A stretch of DNA of 64,000 nucleotides from Craterostigma plantagineum (lineage: Eukaryota > Streptophyta > Magnoliopsida > Lamiales > Linderniaceae): assembly GCA_027422505.1 (NCBI GenBank), contig JAPQWV010000017.1:15997501-16061500 (forward strand), read 5' to 3'. Below, piece after piece: positions 42,595 to 54,272 of this stretch. Within the stretch, counting starts at the first letter, position 1. The number at the start of each line of letters is the position of its first letter. The notes under the pieces are model-generated. The model ran no database searches and was not told where the DNA came from. It saw only the letters and a program-made list of their open reading frames with translations. The position numbers were made by a program, and so were the translations under genes.

Positions 42595-44200
42595 GGAATA
42601 TTGATGTGAACACCTGGTTATCGTTTGACTGGAATATCACTATGTACTATATATGGAAAATATATTCTATTGTCATATGTGAGTTGTACACGTTGAGTTA
42701 TTTTAGGAAAGAATATCGCTGTGATCAGCCGGATATCAATGACTGTATGTTATACATGGAAAAGATATTCTGATTGAGCTGAAAACGTGATTGAGTTATT
42801 TTAGGGAAGAATATCATTGTGATCACCCGGATATGAATGACTATGCTGTATATATGGAAAAGATATTCTGATTAAGTGCTTACATGTGATTGATCTATTT
42901 TAGGAAAGAATATTACGAGATATCCGTTGAGTGCAATATTATTTGACTTTTAAATCAGTGAATCAATGATCTACCTTTCCTTATGCGACTTAGGATTTAT
43001 ATTTTGGAAAGTGATTATTTGATTGGACTTATATGTGGTAATATGCTGATTGAGTCTATTTATGGAATGTGCTGAAATCGGATGAGATCACCATGCATGG
43101 AAAGTCTGTCTTTACCTTATACTCAGGAGATCACATCTTTCCTTGTGCGAATTGGCTATCATATTTTAGGAAAGAAATCAGTTGATTGAGCTTAATATTG
43201 ATAACATGCTGAGTGGAACTATATATGGAATGTACTGACAAACGGATGATTTTACCTTGGAAAGAATGTAAGACTGCGGTATTTATGGCAAGAATTCATG
43301 CATGACCGGTGAGCTTAATGGGTTTATTCTTGGCATGATTCCTTGAGTTAATGCACGTGATTATCGAGCTTTCTCTTGCACATTCTGTGCTTAACTTTCC
43401 TTATGAAGTGTAGAAGCTATTCGTGGGTCTATATACAAGATAAACACTTCACGTTGAAGGGTACGAAAACGAACACACAAGCAAACGAATCCCTTAGAGT
43501 GATTGAGCTTCAATTTGCGATTTATTCGTAGTTTGTGTTGAGCCTAAATTTGCGAAACTGTAACCATGAGCATCCTTTAGTAACGCCCTACTCTAAAACC
43601 CTTGTCTTCGGACGTGTTGAACGCACAAAGGAGCACGGTTGGAGTCTTCCGCACGTGGAGGGACGAATTTGGTGGATCGGTGGCACTTCGGTAGCAAGCT
43701 GCATCCAGTCGGGGAATTGGTTTCCTTGGTAAACGACGTGGATCGAAACTTGGTGTGCGGCAGCCTAAGTGGATGTCTAGTTTCCAAAGTGCTTCGGTTG
43801 TGTAAGGGTCGATCATTTGTAACCATAACCGGTAATACTCAGTGATTAATTGGAACTCTTGGGGAGATCACACCCCAAGGACAGGATTAGACCCCAGTTA
43901 GGTATATAACCTGCATAAAAATCCCGTCTCACTTTACTTTCTGCTATTAACTTTTCTGTGAGACAAACACGGAACGCCTGCAAATAACTTGGTAATATCG
44001 TTGAAATGCTTTCTGAAAATAACGTGATATTTTGTGAAACATGGTTAGGGAGATAACATTGATACTCGTACTAATTTCTATGGAATAACGTACTCTGCAA
44101 ATATCTTCTTAAAGAAAAATATTTTTCATAGAAGAACAAGCCAATATTTTTTATAGCCTAATTCACCCCCCCCCCCCTCTTAGACATATTTTACAGTTCA
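42595..44200 (+). repeat. C 5' LTR, first about 200 bp missing
   Basis: Matches the 3' LTR from about GGAATAT (50721) to the TTCA end. The 3' LTR begins about 200 bp further upstream, so this copy has lost its start. It contains a 126-bp segment (43804-43929), including TATATAA at 43903-43909, that the 3' LTR lacks. A run of 12 C sits at 44166-44177. Confidence 0.85.
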
Positions 44201-44202
44201 TT

Positions 44203-44214
44203 TGGTATCAGAGC
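44203..44214 (+). promoter_or_regulatory. C primer binding site, tRNA-Met type
   Basis: TGGTATCAGAGC two bases after the 5' LTR end (GTTCA at 44200), the usual copia PBS. Confidence 0.93.
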
Positions 44215-44257
44215 GGTTTACTCAACGAAATGCCTAGCACGCTTGAATTAAGATCTA

Positions 44258-45479
44258 ATGGATTTTTCGAGTGTTGATGTATTTACAGAGGGTCAATCCC
44301 ATTCTAGGCCGCCTCTCTTTGATGGAACGAACTACGCAGTGTGCAAGAATCGTATGATCGAGTTTCTGATCGTTGTCGACTACGATCTTTGGGAGACAAT
44401 CATCAATGGACCATATACGGCTAACAAAACTGATGGAACCCCAAAGGACGCTAAAGATTACACTGTGATGACAAAAAGGAAATCACGCGAAATGCAAAGG
44501 CGAAAAACATGCTCGCATGCGCACTCACACGGGAAGAATACAGTCGGGTTAGTTCCTGCTCATCGGCAAAGGCTATGTGGGATGTGCTCCAAGTTACGCA
44601 TGAAGGAACTCAACGAGTTGTACAAGAAAGACTGGCTCTGCTCACCCATCAGTACGAACTGTTCTCAAAGGAATCTGACGAGAATATAAGCCAGATGTAT
44701 GCGAGATTCATGGGAATCATCAAGCAAATGTTCTCTCTCGGAAAGAAGGTTCCCAACAGTGAACAAGTCAGAAAGATACTGAGATCACTGCCACGAGAAT
44801 GGAATGCCAAGGTTACTGCCATCTATAAAGCAAAGGATCTGGAAGCACTTAGCATCTCCGAACTGATTGGATCTCTTATATCCTACGAAATGATTCAAAC
44901 GTCAATGAATGAGAAGTCGCAGAACAAAAATCAGAAGTCCAATGCATTCAATCCAACCAAGAAGAATATGATTCAGACGACAAAAAAGAAAGCTTGATGA
45001 ACGACCTAGCCATGCTTACAAAGAGATCCGAAAGATTCGAACAGAAAGAGATATTCAAAAGGAACTCAAGCAAATTCAAGAGCAAAAATAAGGGAATCTC
45101 CACACCCGGGAAGAAAGTTCAAAAATGCTTCCGATGCAACAAACAAGGCCACTATGCACATGAATGCCCTATAATCAACGATGAGAAACCAAGGAAGCAG
45201 AAGGCCATGGTGACAGAATCTAACGATTCTAAAATGGAACAAAGCGATGACGAGGATCACGCTTATATGGCTGACAATGATCAGGTATCTCGTTCTTTCT
45301 CCATTGAGAAAATTCATATCATAAACAGTTTATATAACCATGATTACGAAAGTGATTCATCTATTTCTGATATAGAAGAAAGTAAGGACGAATTGTGTGG
45401 TTTACTTCAAAAAGCAGAGAGAAAGATTAAGTCACAAAATTCCGTGAATAGTGAACTGATAGCAGGATCACCTAGCTAA
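44258..45479 (+). pseudogene. gag: C gag
   Basis: ATG at 44258; a short upstream ATG (44230) opens a 15-codon frame overlapping it. The first frame has RPPLFDGTNYAVCKNRMIEF and VVDYDLWETIINGPY. After a shift near 44500 the second frame gives a SSAKAMWDVLQVTHEGTQRV block, QMYARFMGIIKQMFSLGKKV, ILRSLPREWNAKVTAIYKAK. A third starts at 44994 with the knuckle CFRCNKQGHYAHEC (45126-45167). The CCHC binds RNA. Two frameshifts and a stop. Confidence 0.88.
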
Positions 45480-46055
45480 GGAAAAACATGAGGCTGATCT
45501 AGAGATCTCACGTTTGAAAGGAGAGTTAGTTACTGCAAAGAAAGAGGGAATTCCATGTGACTGTGAGAAAACAGAAAAGAAAAATAGTGACTTATCCAGA
45601 GATATCGTAGAACTCAGGAAATCCTTAGATAGAGAAAAACAAAAAGTTGATAGACTCCTTGAGGGTAAGCAGAATATGCTGATAAGTACTCCTAGGAACA
45701 TTGGTAGGTCAGGGATAGGTTATTCCACTGAAGAGAAGCATGCTAAACATTCTGTGCCTAAGCTTAAGTGTTTCTGTTGTGGTAGAAATGGTCATTATGC
45801 ATACAACTGTCCTTTAAAGAAAGTTGATAAAGCTAAGTATGTTTGGTCGAGACCTAAGAAGTCACCTGTAAATGCCACTGTTGTATCTGATTCAAACAGG
45901 AGATCACCGTCTATGTAGAATGATATCTCATATGTTAACAGAAGTTATTTCCATGCTAACATGTTAGGACCCAACAGAAATTGGGTACATCAGAAGAGTA
46001 CTTCTTTCTATAGGTACGAAGGAAGAATTCCAGCAAGAAAAGCAGGCGGTATCTC
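45480..46055 (+). pseudogene. C second zinc-knuckle and coiled-coil region
   Basis: Frame 45514-45918 has a charged helical stretch (DIVELRKSLDREKQKVDRLL) and a second knuckle, CFCCGRNGHYAYNC (45769-45810). A WVHQKSTSFYRYEGRIPARK block lies just before protease. The second knuckle in the gag-to-protease linker is not seen in Z. Function by analogy: nucleic-acid binding. Confidence 0.75.
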
Positions 46056-46673
46056 GACAGCGGGTGCTCCCGCCACATGACAGGTGATATAGGTAGTTTT
46101 GTGTCGTTAAAGGCGGTTGATGGAGGATACATTTCGTACGCTAACGACGCAAAAGCCAAAATATTGGGAGTTGGTACTGTTGGTAACAATTTAAATATCA
46201 CTATAGATAACATATGGTTTGTTAGGAACTTAGTACATAATTTAAATAGCATTAGCCAATTATGTGACGATTGGCATACCGTAGCTTTCGCCAAAGACAA
46301 GTGCTTTGTCAAGAAGGATGATGAGATTGTGTTTAGTGCGTCTAGGCAAGGTAACATTTACTGCATCACTTTTGATGATATTGCTAACCAGAACGTCAAG
46401 TGTCTAGCAGTTACGCAGGATATCACATGGTTATGGCACAGACGGTTGGGACATGCCAACATGGAACTGATGTCTCACATATCATGCAATGAATTGATGA
46501 GAGGTATTCCAGATATGAAAGCCACCAAGGACGGAATTTGCAAAGCGTGCCAAATAGGGAAGCTGACCAAAACGTCCTTTAAACCTAAGAATGTGATATC
46601 TACGTCTAGACCACTGGAACTGCTGCATCTTGACCTTGTTGGTCCGATACAGGTTATGTCATTGAAAGGTTAA
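46056..46673 (+). pseudogene. C protease and pre-integrase domain
   Basis: The catalytic box reads YLDSGCSRHMTGD at 46050-46088 with D-S-G intact; the usual tryptophan before it is arginine. The frame goes on with NIWFVRNLVHNLNSISQLCD, the finger HRRLGHANMELMSHISCNEL with CKACQIGKL, and HLDLVGPIQ (start of the integrase core). It ends at a TAA at 46671-46673. Confidence 0.88.
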
Positions 46674-47323
46674 TGATATGCATTTGTTATCGTAGATGAC
46701 TATACTGGTACACATAGGTCTTATTTCTTGCGCACAAAAGTGAGGCTTTAGATAACCTTGCGCCACTGATTAAAAAGCTAGAAAATGAGAAAGAGGTTAA
46801 GGTCCGTAAGATTAGGAGTGATAACGGTCTAGAATTTGCTAGTAAATCTTTTGCATCTTTTTGTGATGAAAATGGTTATAGTCATAATTTTTCAGCCCCT
46901 ATTACGCCTTAACAGAACGGAGTGGTCGAGAGGAACAATAGAGTATTACAAGAAATGGCTAGGACTATGCTGAGCGAATATAATACTCCAAAACATTTTC
47001 GGGCCGAAGTTGTTAGTACGGCTTGTTATGTCTCGAATAGGATTTTCCTTAGACCGATTATTAAGAGAACTCCCTATGAACTTTGGAACAATAAAACCCC
47101 TAATATAGGATACTTCCATGTATTTGGCTGCAAACGTTTCATTTTGAATGACAGGGATAAGAGAGGAAAATTCGATTCCAAGGAAGATAAAGTGACATTC
47201 CTAGGTTACAGCCTTCATTCCAAAGCTTTTAGAGTGTTTAATAATAGGAAAGGACTTTTTAAGAATCTGTGCATGTTACATTTAATGAATTTCCTAACGC
47301 AGATGCTACTGAGGAAGGTATAG
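46674..47323 (+). pseudogene. C integrase core
   Basis: After the stop, an FVIVDDYT block (first D), IRSDNGLEFASKSF (second D) and, in the 46922-47323 frame, NGVVERNNRVLQEMARTM (E) can be read. RTPYELWNNKTPNIGYFHVF and DKRGKFDSKEDKVTFLGYS follow. A frameshift near 46700-46740 and a stop (CCT-TAA-CAG) at 46909-46911 break the frame. Confidence 0.86.
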
Positions 47324-48404
47324 TTGTGTCTCCTGCAGGTATATAGGTCACTGACAAAGAAGTAATGCAATTCCACTGGAACGATGATATGTCAGAGGAA
47401 CTTGAGGCTTCAGACGAACAACAGCGCAGAAAATTCAAACATGCCTCTAGTCACCCCACTGAACAAGTTATAGGGAATATCACTTAAGGGATCAAAACGA
47501 GAGCAACTGCACGAAATGATATTGCTGAAGAATCACATGACGTGCTGTTATCAACAATGGAACCTAAGACCGTGAATGAAGCTCTTGACGATGAATCGTG
47601 GGTGATTGCCATGGAAGAAGAGCTAGCACAATTCGAAAAGAGCCAAGTGTGGACTCTTGTGGAAAGACCTAGCGACAAGTCCATAGTAGGCACGAAGTGG
47701 GTGTTTCGCAACAAACTGGACGAAAATGGTAATGTAACGCGAAACAAGGCCAGGTTAGTTGCCAAAGGTTATTCCCAATAAAAAAGTATAGATTTTCAAG
47801 AAACCTTTGCACCCGTAGCTAGGCTCGAGTCAATACGCATTTTACTAGCATGTGCATCTTATAAAAGATACAAGCTTTTTCAAATGGTCGTGAAAAGTGC
47901 ATTTTTAAATGGTTTTATAAATGATGAAGTTTTTGTCAAACAACCTTCCGGTTTGAAAAAGAAAAATTTTCGAATCATGTTTTAAAATTAAACAAAGCTT
48001 TATATGGTTTAAAACAGGCCCCTAGGGCATGGTTTGAAAGATTGAATAGATTCTTACTAGACATGGGCTTTAGAACAGGAACAATAGATAACACTCTGTT
48101 TATAAAACGCGAAGGGAATCACATACTGCTTGTGCAGATATACGTTGATGATATTATATTTGGCAGTACTGACATCACTCTTTGTGAGAATTTTTCTAAG
48201 TCTAAGCAATAGGAATTTAAGATGAGCCTAATGGGAGAACTCACGTACTTCCTTGGATTGCAAATCAAACAATTGGACACGGGAACATTCATATCTCAAA
48301 CGAAGTACACGAAGGAGCTACTTGAAAAATTCGGAATGGCTGATTCCAAGGTACTTCCCACTCCTATGCAACAGATAGGAAGTGATGAACAAGGTACCCT
48401 TTGA
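47324..48404 (+). pseudogene. C reverse transcriptase
   Basis: Pieces in order: VIAMEEELAQFEKSQVWTLV and IVGTKWVFRNKLDENGNVTR (47542-47781), then after a stop [59 protein letters not shown] and [19 protein letters not shown] (YVDD at 48141-48152). A further stop at about 48210 is followed by MSLMGELTYFLGLQIKQLDT. SIRE-type RT with intact catalytic aspartates; three stops and at least one shift. Confidence 0.9.
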
Positions 48405-49074
48405 CCAAACTAAGTATAGAGGTATGATAGGAAGTTTGCTCTACCTTACAGCAAGCAGACCCGATAGGAAGTTTGCTACTGGTCTATATTCTAGATATCA
48501 ATCGAGTCCTAGGGAATCTCAATTGACAACAGTCAAGCGAATACTTAAATATTTGAAAGGAACAATCAATTTTGGAATGTGGTATCCAAATTCCAAGGAA
48601 TTCCCATTAATGGGATACTCAGACGCTGATTATGCCGGTTCTAGAGAAGATAGAAAAAGCACTAGTGGTACTTGCCAATTACTAGGGAATTCTCTTGTAA
48701 CATGGTCCAGTCGGAGACAAAATGCCGTCGCCCTATCCACGACCGAAGCAGAATATATGGCATTAGGAAGTTGTTCTCAACAAATCATTTGGATGAAACA
48801 GACCTTGAGTGATTACGATTTAAGGTACGACCAAATTCCTATTTTCTGTGATAGTACTAGTGCCATTAGTATCACTAAGAATCCCGCACTCCACTCTCGA
48901 ACTAAGCATATAGAGGTGAAACATAATTTTATTCGAGATCATGTTCAGAAAGGGAATATCAGCGTGAACTTCGTAGGAACTAATGATCAGCTGGCTGATA
49001 TCTTCCCGAAACCTCTTATTCAGAGTAGATTCTGTGATATTCGTGATCGGTTAGGAATTGTTGAGCTCAAATAG
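48382..49074 (+). pseudogene. C RNase H
   Basis: 230-codon open frame: YRGMIGSLLYLTASRPDRKF, TTVKRILKYLKGTINFGMWY, a GYSDADYAGSREDRKSTSG block, VALSTTEAEYMALGSCSQQI, IFCDSTSAISITKNPALHS, then DQLADIFPKPL (usual threonine is proline). It is intact from start to stop and ends in RDRLGIVELK. The RT frame shifts into it near 48390. Confidence 0.92.
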
Positions 49075-50525
49075 GAAAGGTGACTAGATAAGTTAACCTT
49101 TAGTATCTCTTCGATCTTATCCTTCAGGATCTTTTCGATTTTACCCCTTGAATCTATTGATATTTTTTCTTGATTCCACATTCCTTATCTGTCTTATTTC
49201 TTTCCATTCATTGGGAGAATATTTTCTCTAAATAGATTTTCTTCGAGATTTATGTCAAAATCTATTTTCAGCCAAAAAAATTCCTTATTATTTTTGAACT
49301 CTGATCTTAAGTCCTTATTTCCTTGCTTAATCTCCGCGAGATATCCACTGATCTTCATTTAATTCCATATAATGGGTAGTTTCCTTATCCAGCCATGATC
49401 TTTGAAATTCAAATTTTGAAATCTTTTCCTTATCTGCCTCACGTCTAATCGATATCACATCTCTCCAAAATCATTTTCACTCTTAAACAAGAGGTTTTCG
49501 GTCTTTCTAACCATCCAATCTCTTCTTATTCAATTCATTCAACCCCAAGTCTTTCACTTCATTATTTCGCTCCTCAATCCTTCGATCTCAATCGTGACGA
49601 AAACCAAAGGCGCCGGATCTGTCTCTGATAAGAAGCAAAAGGCTGCTCTGATCAAAATCCCAATCTCTTCGAAAGCCACTCGTTCAAAATAAGTAAGAAA
49701 AATGATATAGAGAGCGACGATGAGCAGGGAACCATAGGTGATTTGAGACGGAGTATCAAAGGCATCAAGGATGATAACAGGAAGAAATTCGATGAGATCT
49801 CACGACACTTTAAAAGGGTTAAAAAGTTATGAAGGAGATCTCCACGGCTCTGAATATCACTGAATTCTTATCTGCCTCATCTGATAGTGACTCCAGCCCT
49901 TAGGACTTCGATCCCCAGTGATCTCCTAGCTCTAGTACGCCTAGATCCCATCTGTGCTTAGTACTACATTCTTTTATTTTTGGTGGTTTTTGGGTTAGTA
50001 GGTTGTGGTAAGTTGCACGTTTTTGGTAAGTTAGTGGTGTTTTGGGAGAATTTTGGGCAATTAATGCCGTGTTTTGGGTGTTTTGGTTTGGTGTCGGGTC
50101 GTTCACTTTTTTGGCCCTTAGTTATCTTGGAATGCGATTAATACTATCGACTTGCTTTTATATGCTAATGTCTTAATCTCTCTGTGCTTGAGTTTGTGAT
50201 TTGTTAAGGATTAAGGAATTTTGCACATAGGCAGGGGGAGCAAACTGATATGATCTGAAAATTTGCGACATTCCATGGTGACTTGTGACATTTCGTATGA
50301 TATGAGCTGGTAATTGCTATATATTTTTGTTGACGTGCTTTACATAGGAATATTAGCAATTAGACAGGGGGAGCATGCTTTAGAATTTGATAAATTAATT
50401 TGCTCTGATCATATGTCACATGCTTTGATACTTATACATGCTATGTGCTAAAATGGTTTCATATCGAGTGTACTCATTTGCTTAAGTTAGGCATTAATTA
50501 CTGTCATCATCAAAAAGTGGGAGAT
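49075..50525 (+). other. C 3' region with remnants of a short ORF and purine blocks
   Basis: 1.45 kb between RNase H and the 3' LTR. A short piece starting MTKTKGAGSVSDKKQKAALI (about 49594) followed by acidic serine-rich codons suggests a decayed 3' ORF, too short to identify. GGCAGGGGGAGC (about 50231) and GACAGGGGGAGC (about 50362) are PPT-like, and AAAAAGTGGGAGA (50512-50524) is the PPT next to the LTR. Confidence 0.6.
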
Positions 50526-52199
50526 TGTAGACTTTTTTTGTCCAAATGATTATGAGAGTTTTGATTATTCCAAGTAATTATGTATTATGGGGGGTACAAT
50601 TTGGAAAACATGATATGTATGATTTATGATGTCTAAGTATGTGAAAATATTCGATTAAGTGTTTCAATATGATTTAAATCTTTAAGAAAATCGAATATAT
50701 GTGATCTTATGCTTAACTGGAATATGATGTGATCACCGGGTATCGTTTGACTGGAATATCACTATGTGCTATATATGGAAAATATATTCTATTAAGTGAT
50801 ATGTGAGTTGTACACGTGATTGAGTTATTTTAGGAAAGAATATCGCTGTGATCACCCGTATATGAATGACTGTATGTTATATACGGAAAAGATATTCCGA
50901 TTGAGCTGAAAACGTGATTGAGTTATTTTAGAGAAGAATATCATTGTGATCACCCAGATATGAATGACTATGCTATATATGTGGAAAAGATATTCTGATT
51001 AAGTGCTTACATGTGATTGATCTATTTTAGGAAAGAATATTATGAGATATCCGTTGAGTGCAATATTATTTGACTTTTAAATCAGTGAATCAATGATCTA
51101 CCTTTCCTTATGCGACTTAAGATTTATATTTTGGAAAGTGATTAATTGATTGGACTTATATGTGGTAATATGCTGATTGAGTCTATTTATGGAATGTGCT
51201 GAAATCGGATAAGATCACCATGTATGAAAAGTCTGTCTTTACCTTATACTGAGTAGATCAAATCTTTCCTTGTGCGAATTTTCTATCATATTTTAGGAAA
51301 GAAATCAGTTGATTGAGCTTACTATTGATAACATGCTGAGTGGAACAACATATAGAATGTGCTGACAAACGAATGAGATTACCGTGGAATGAAAGTAAAT
51401 CTGTGATATTTAAGGTAAGTGATCATGCATGAACGTTGAACTTAATTGGGTTTTTCTTCACATGATTCCTTGAGTTAATGCACGTGATTATTGAGCTTTC
51501 TCTTGCATATTATGTGCTTACCTTTCCTTGTGAAGTGTAGAAGCTATTCGTGGGTCTATATACAAGATAAACACTTCATGTTGAAGGTACGAACGAACAC
51601 ACAAGCAAACGAATCCCTTACAGTGATTGAGCTTTAATTTGGGATTTATTCGCAGTTTGTGTTGAGCCTAAATATGCGAATCTGTACCCGTGAGCATCCT
51701 TTAGCAACACCCTACTCTAAAACCTTTGTCTTCGAACGTGTTGAACGCACAAAGGAGCACGGTTTGAGTCTTCCGCACGTGGAGGGACGAATTTGGTGGA
51801 TTCGGTGGCCCTTCGGTAGCAAGCTGCATCCAGTCGGGGAATTGGTTTCCTGGGTAAACGACGTGGATCTAAACTTGGTGTGCGACAGCCTAGGTGGATG
51901 TCTGGTTTCCAAAGTGCTTCGGTTGTGTCACTTTACTTTCTGCTATTTACTTTTCTGTGAGACAAACACGAAACGCCTGCAAATAACTTGGTAATATCGT
52001 TGAAATGCTTTCTGAAAATAACGTGATATTTTGTGAAACCGGGTTAGGGAGATAAAGTTGATACTCGTACTGATTTCTAGGGAATAACGTTACTCCGCAA
52101 ATATCTTCTTAAAGAAAAGTGTTTTTCAAAGAAAAACAAGCCAATATTTTTTATAGCCTAATTCACCCCGTCCCCCTCTTAGGCATATTTCACACTTCA
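50526..52199 (+). repeat. C 3' LTR (1.67 kb)
   Basis: Starts TGTAGACTTTTTTTG directly after the PPT and ends CACACTTCA. It matches the 5' LTR over nearly the whole of 42595-44200 but lacks the 126-bp segment with the TATA box. Confidence 0.88.
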
Positions 52200-53583
52200 T
52201 GTCTATGAAATTTATCGAGCGAAAAACTCAAAACGAAAGACGAACTCAAAATTTCTCTCAAAATCTTTAAATCTCAAACAGTTATCTCTTTCAAAGGTAG
52301 ATTCGACATCCACTAGGTGTTTGCGTCTGATTAATCTCAAATTGTATCTACATTTCGTAATTTTTCGCCGAATTTTATGTCAGATTTTCTCTGTTCTTAA
52401 CTATGAAGCCTCGAAGGCTCTTTTCTAGCGATTTAGACCTGTTTCTATGCTTAAATGGGTTTAGATTTGCGAGTTTAGATAGTCTTTGAGTTTGCGGTCA
52501 CTCTGATGGTGTAGATTTTCGACTTTCTATGTTTTATTCTAAAATTTAAGTTTCAACTAAAAACTGGGATTTTGAATGTTTGAGCAGTCAAAGAACTTTC
52601 TCGATCGCAAAAAGTTTCAATTGAATTCAATCTGATTGACACACTGTTTGTGTCGTAACAGATTTCCGATCGCTAAAATTTTGACTTAGTCGTTAAGATA
52701 GATGACGTAGGTTGCAAAATCACTTACCATCGAGAAATCTAATTTTGATTTTATGGAGTGAAAAATTATTAAGTGAAATAGATAAAATAGATACAATTCT
52801 TTTACGAGCGAAAAACCTACCATCGCAAATAGTATCATCGATTTCAATTTTTTTGGTCGTATTAGCGGCGATAAAATTAATTTTTCGACGATAAAATTTC
52901 TCGATCGTAAAATTATGTAGCGATGACATTGATCGATCGAAAATTTTCTCGGCGATTAATTTGTCGTTGTCAATTTTCTCGATCGTAAAATTTCGCAGCA
53001 AACCCTACTTTAAAATCGAAAAACTTTCTCGCTCGATAACTCTCACAACGAAAAATTTTATTCGCGCGCGAAAAATTTCTCGATTGTAAATTTACGCGGA
53101 AATCAATTTTCTCAATCTTAAATTTACACAGAAATATTTCTCGACCGTAAAATTTCTCAACTACAGTAACACATATAACGTTCAACACTTAGTAAATTTT
53201 TCTAACTCTTTTCCACTGTAGCGAACTCTAAGAATAAAATTTCTCGATTGCAAAAATAAACGGAAATTTTAATTAGAAAAATCAGCACTTAGGAAATTAA
53301 AATTGAAAATTCGATTTTACGTGCGAGAAACTTCACGGAGTGACTAATAGTGTTCAACACTTAGTATATTTTCGATTGAACTTACATATATCCTATATAC
53401 ATGTGTCCAAATGTTATTATCTCTTAAACATTCACTTCGTATAACCTATGTGCAGATTCCGGATTTCAAATTACAAAAGTCAAACTTGTTATGAATTGAT
53501 AGACAATTAAAGTTTGATATGATAATTCATTTCGACTCAATTATTATTGAATTAATGAGTTTCCTGATTTCTTATAATTTCAG
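52200..53583 (+). other. B linker before ORF3
   Basis: 1.4 kb, non-coding, packed with TCGATCGTAAAATTT, CTCGATCG and GCGAAAAA words, densest at 52600-53340. It resembles in texture the leader-like linker of Z. It ends CTTATAATTTCAG directly before the ORF3 ATG, a good splice-acceptor match. Both strands show only chance ORFs. Confidence 0.7.
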
Positions 53584-54272
53584 ATGGATCATTACCCTCG
53601 ATACAATCACATCTACGAGCATAACATGTACCTCAGCGTACAGGGCACAAACTATCAACTCGATCTGATGGCATTTCGATGTCCAAACGAGATCATAGTT
53701 TCAATACTCTAAGGCCATACCCTTTGGCACGCACTTACGGTGACGGCCTCGGTGCCAATGGTAAACCTCCAACAGTTCTGGGGGATGATTTTGAAGGAGC
53801 ATACAGCTTCACTTCTGTGATCGGGACGAGGCACATAAGCATGAACAAGAACGACTTTGGGCTCGTCCTCGACCTTTCTTTCAGCCACAACTACGACCCC
53901 TTGCCAACTGATGCAGAAATGGTGCAAGATTTCTTACACATGGGATACCGACCACCGCTCGTCAAGCTTGCTCAAGTACAGAGCAATGGGATCCCTCATC
54001 CTTGGAAGATGCTATTCGGAATTATCAACAAGTGTCTGTCACCAAAGCACGCAGGATTTGACAAGGGCAATGGCAACATTCTACGTATCTTTCATGGAAT
54101 AGCATTATCGCGGAACTACGATTTCGCACAGCTGATGTGGAACGATTTGGCAGAGCAGATTAGAATCAAAGAGAACAAGCGCTCGAAGAATGTGCCATAT
54201 GCGAGATGGTTCTCTATTATCATTGCTCAATACATGGAGATGTACAAGAACATTCCTCGCTTGCCTCCTTGA
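53584..54272 (+). pseudogene. B ORF3, N-terminal domain
   Basis: ATG at 53584 directly after CAG. The first frame has NYQLDLMAFRCPNEIIVSIL, a stop at 53710-53712, then GHTLWHALTVTASVPMVNLQ and QFWGMIL, matching the DNFRCDAPIIIEIL and YLQQFW blocks of Z. After a shift the 53679-54272 frame goes on: NYDPLPTDAEMVQDFLHMGY, INKCLSPKHAGFDKGNGNIL, RIFHGIALSRNYDFAQLMW, VPYARWFSIII. Same domain as Z 24788-25930. Function unknown; no membrane segment. Confidence 0.72.

Larger units (their letters stand above)
42595..52199 (+). mobile_element. C: SIRE-like copia element with both LTRs
   Basis: 5' LTR (truncated at its start, 42595-44200), tRNA-Met PBS, gag with two knuckles, protease, integrase, RT, RNase H, a 1.4-kb 3' region and 3' LTR (50526-52199). 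Order and motifs are Ty1/copia, SIRE lineage. The left edge is a breakpoint, so no target duplication can be matched to TGTCT at 52200-52204. The many frameshifts and clear LTR divergence make it older than Z. Confidence 0.88.

Noticed and set aside
43535..43845. Overlapping ORFs in the C LTRs (also 51659-51994)
   Set aside because: They occur in both LTRs of one element at the same place and change frame and length between copies.
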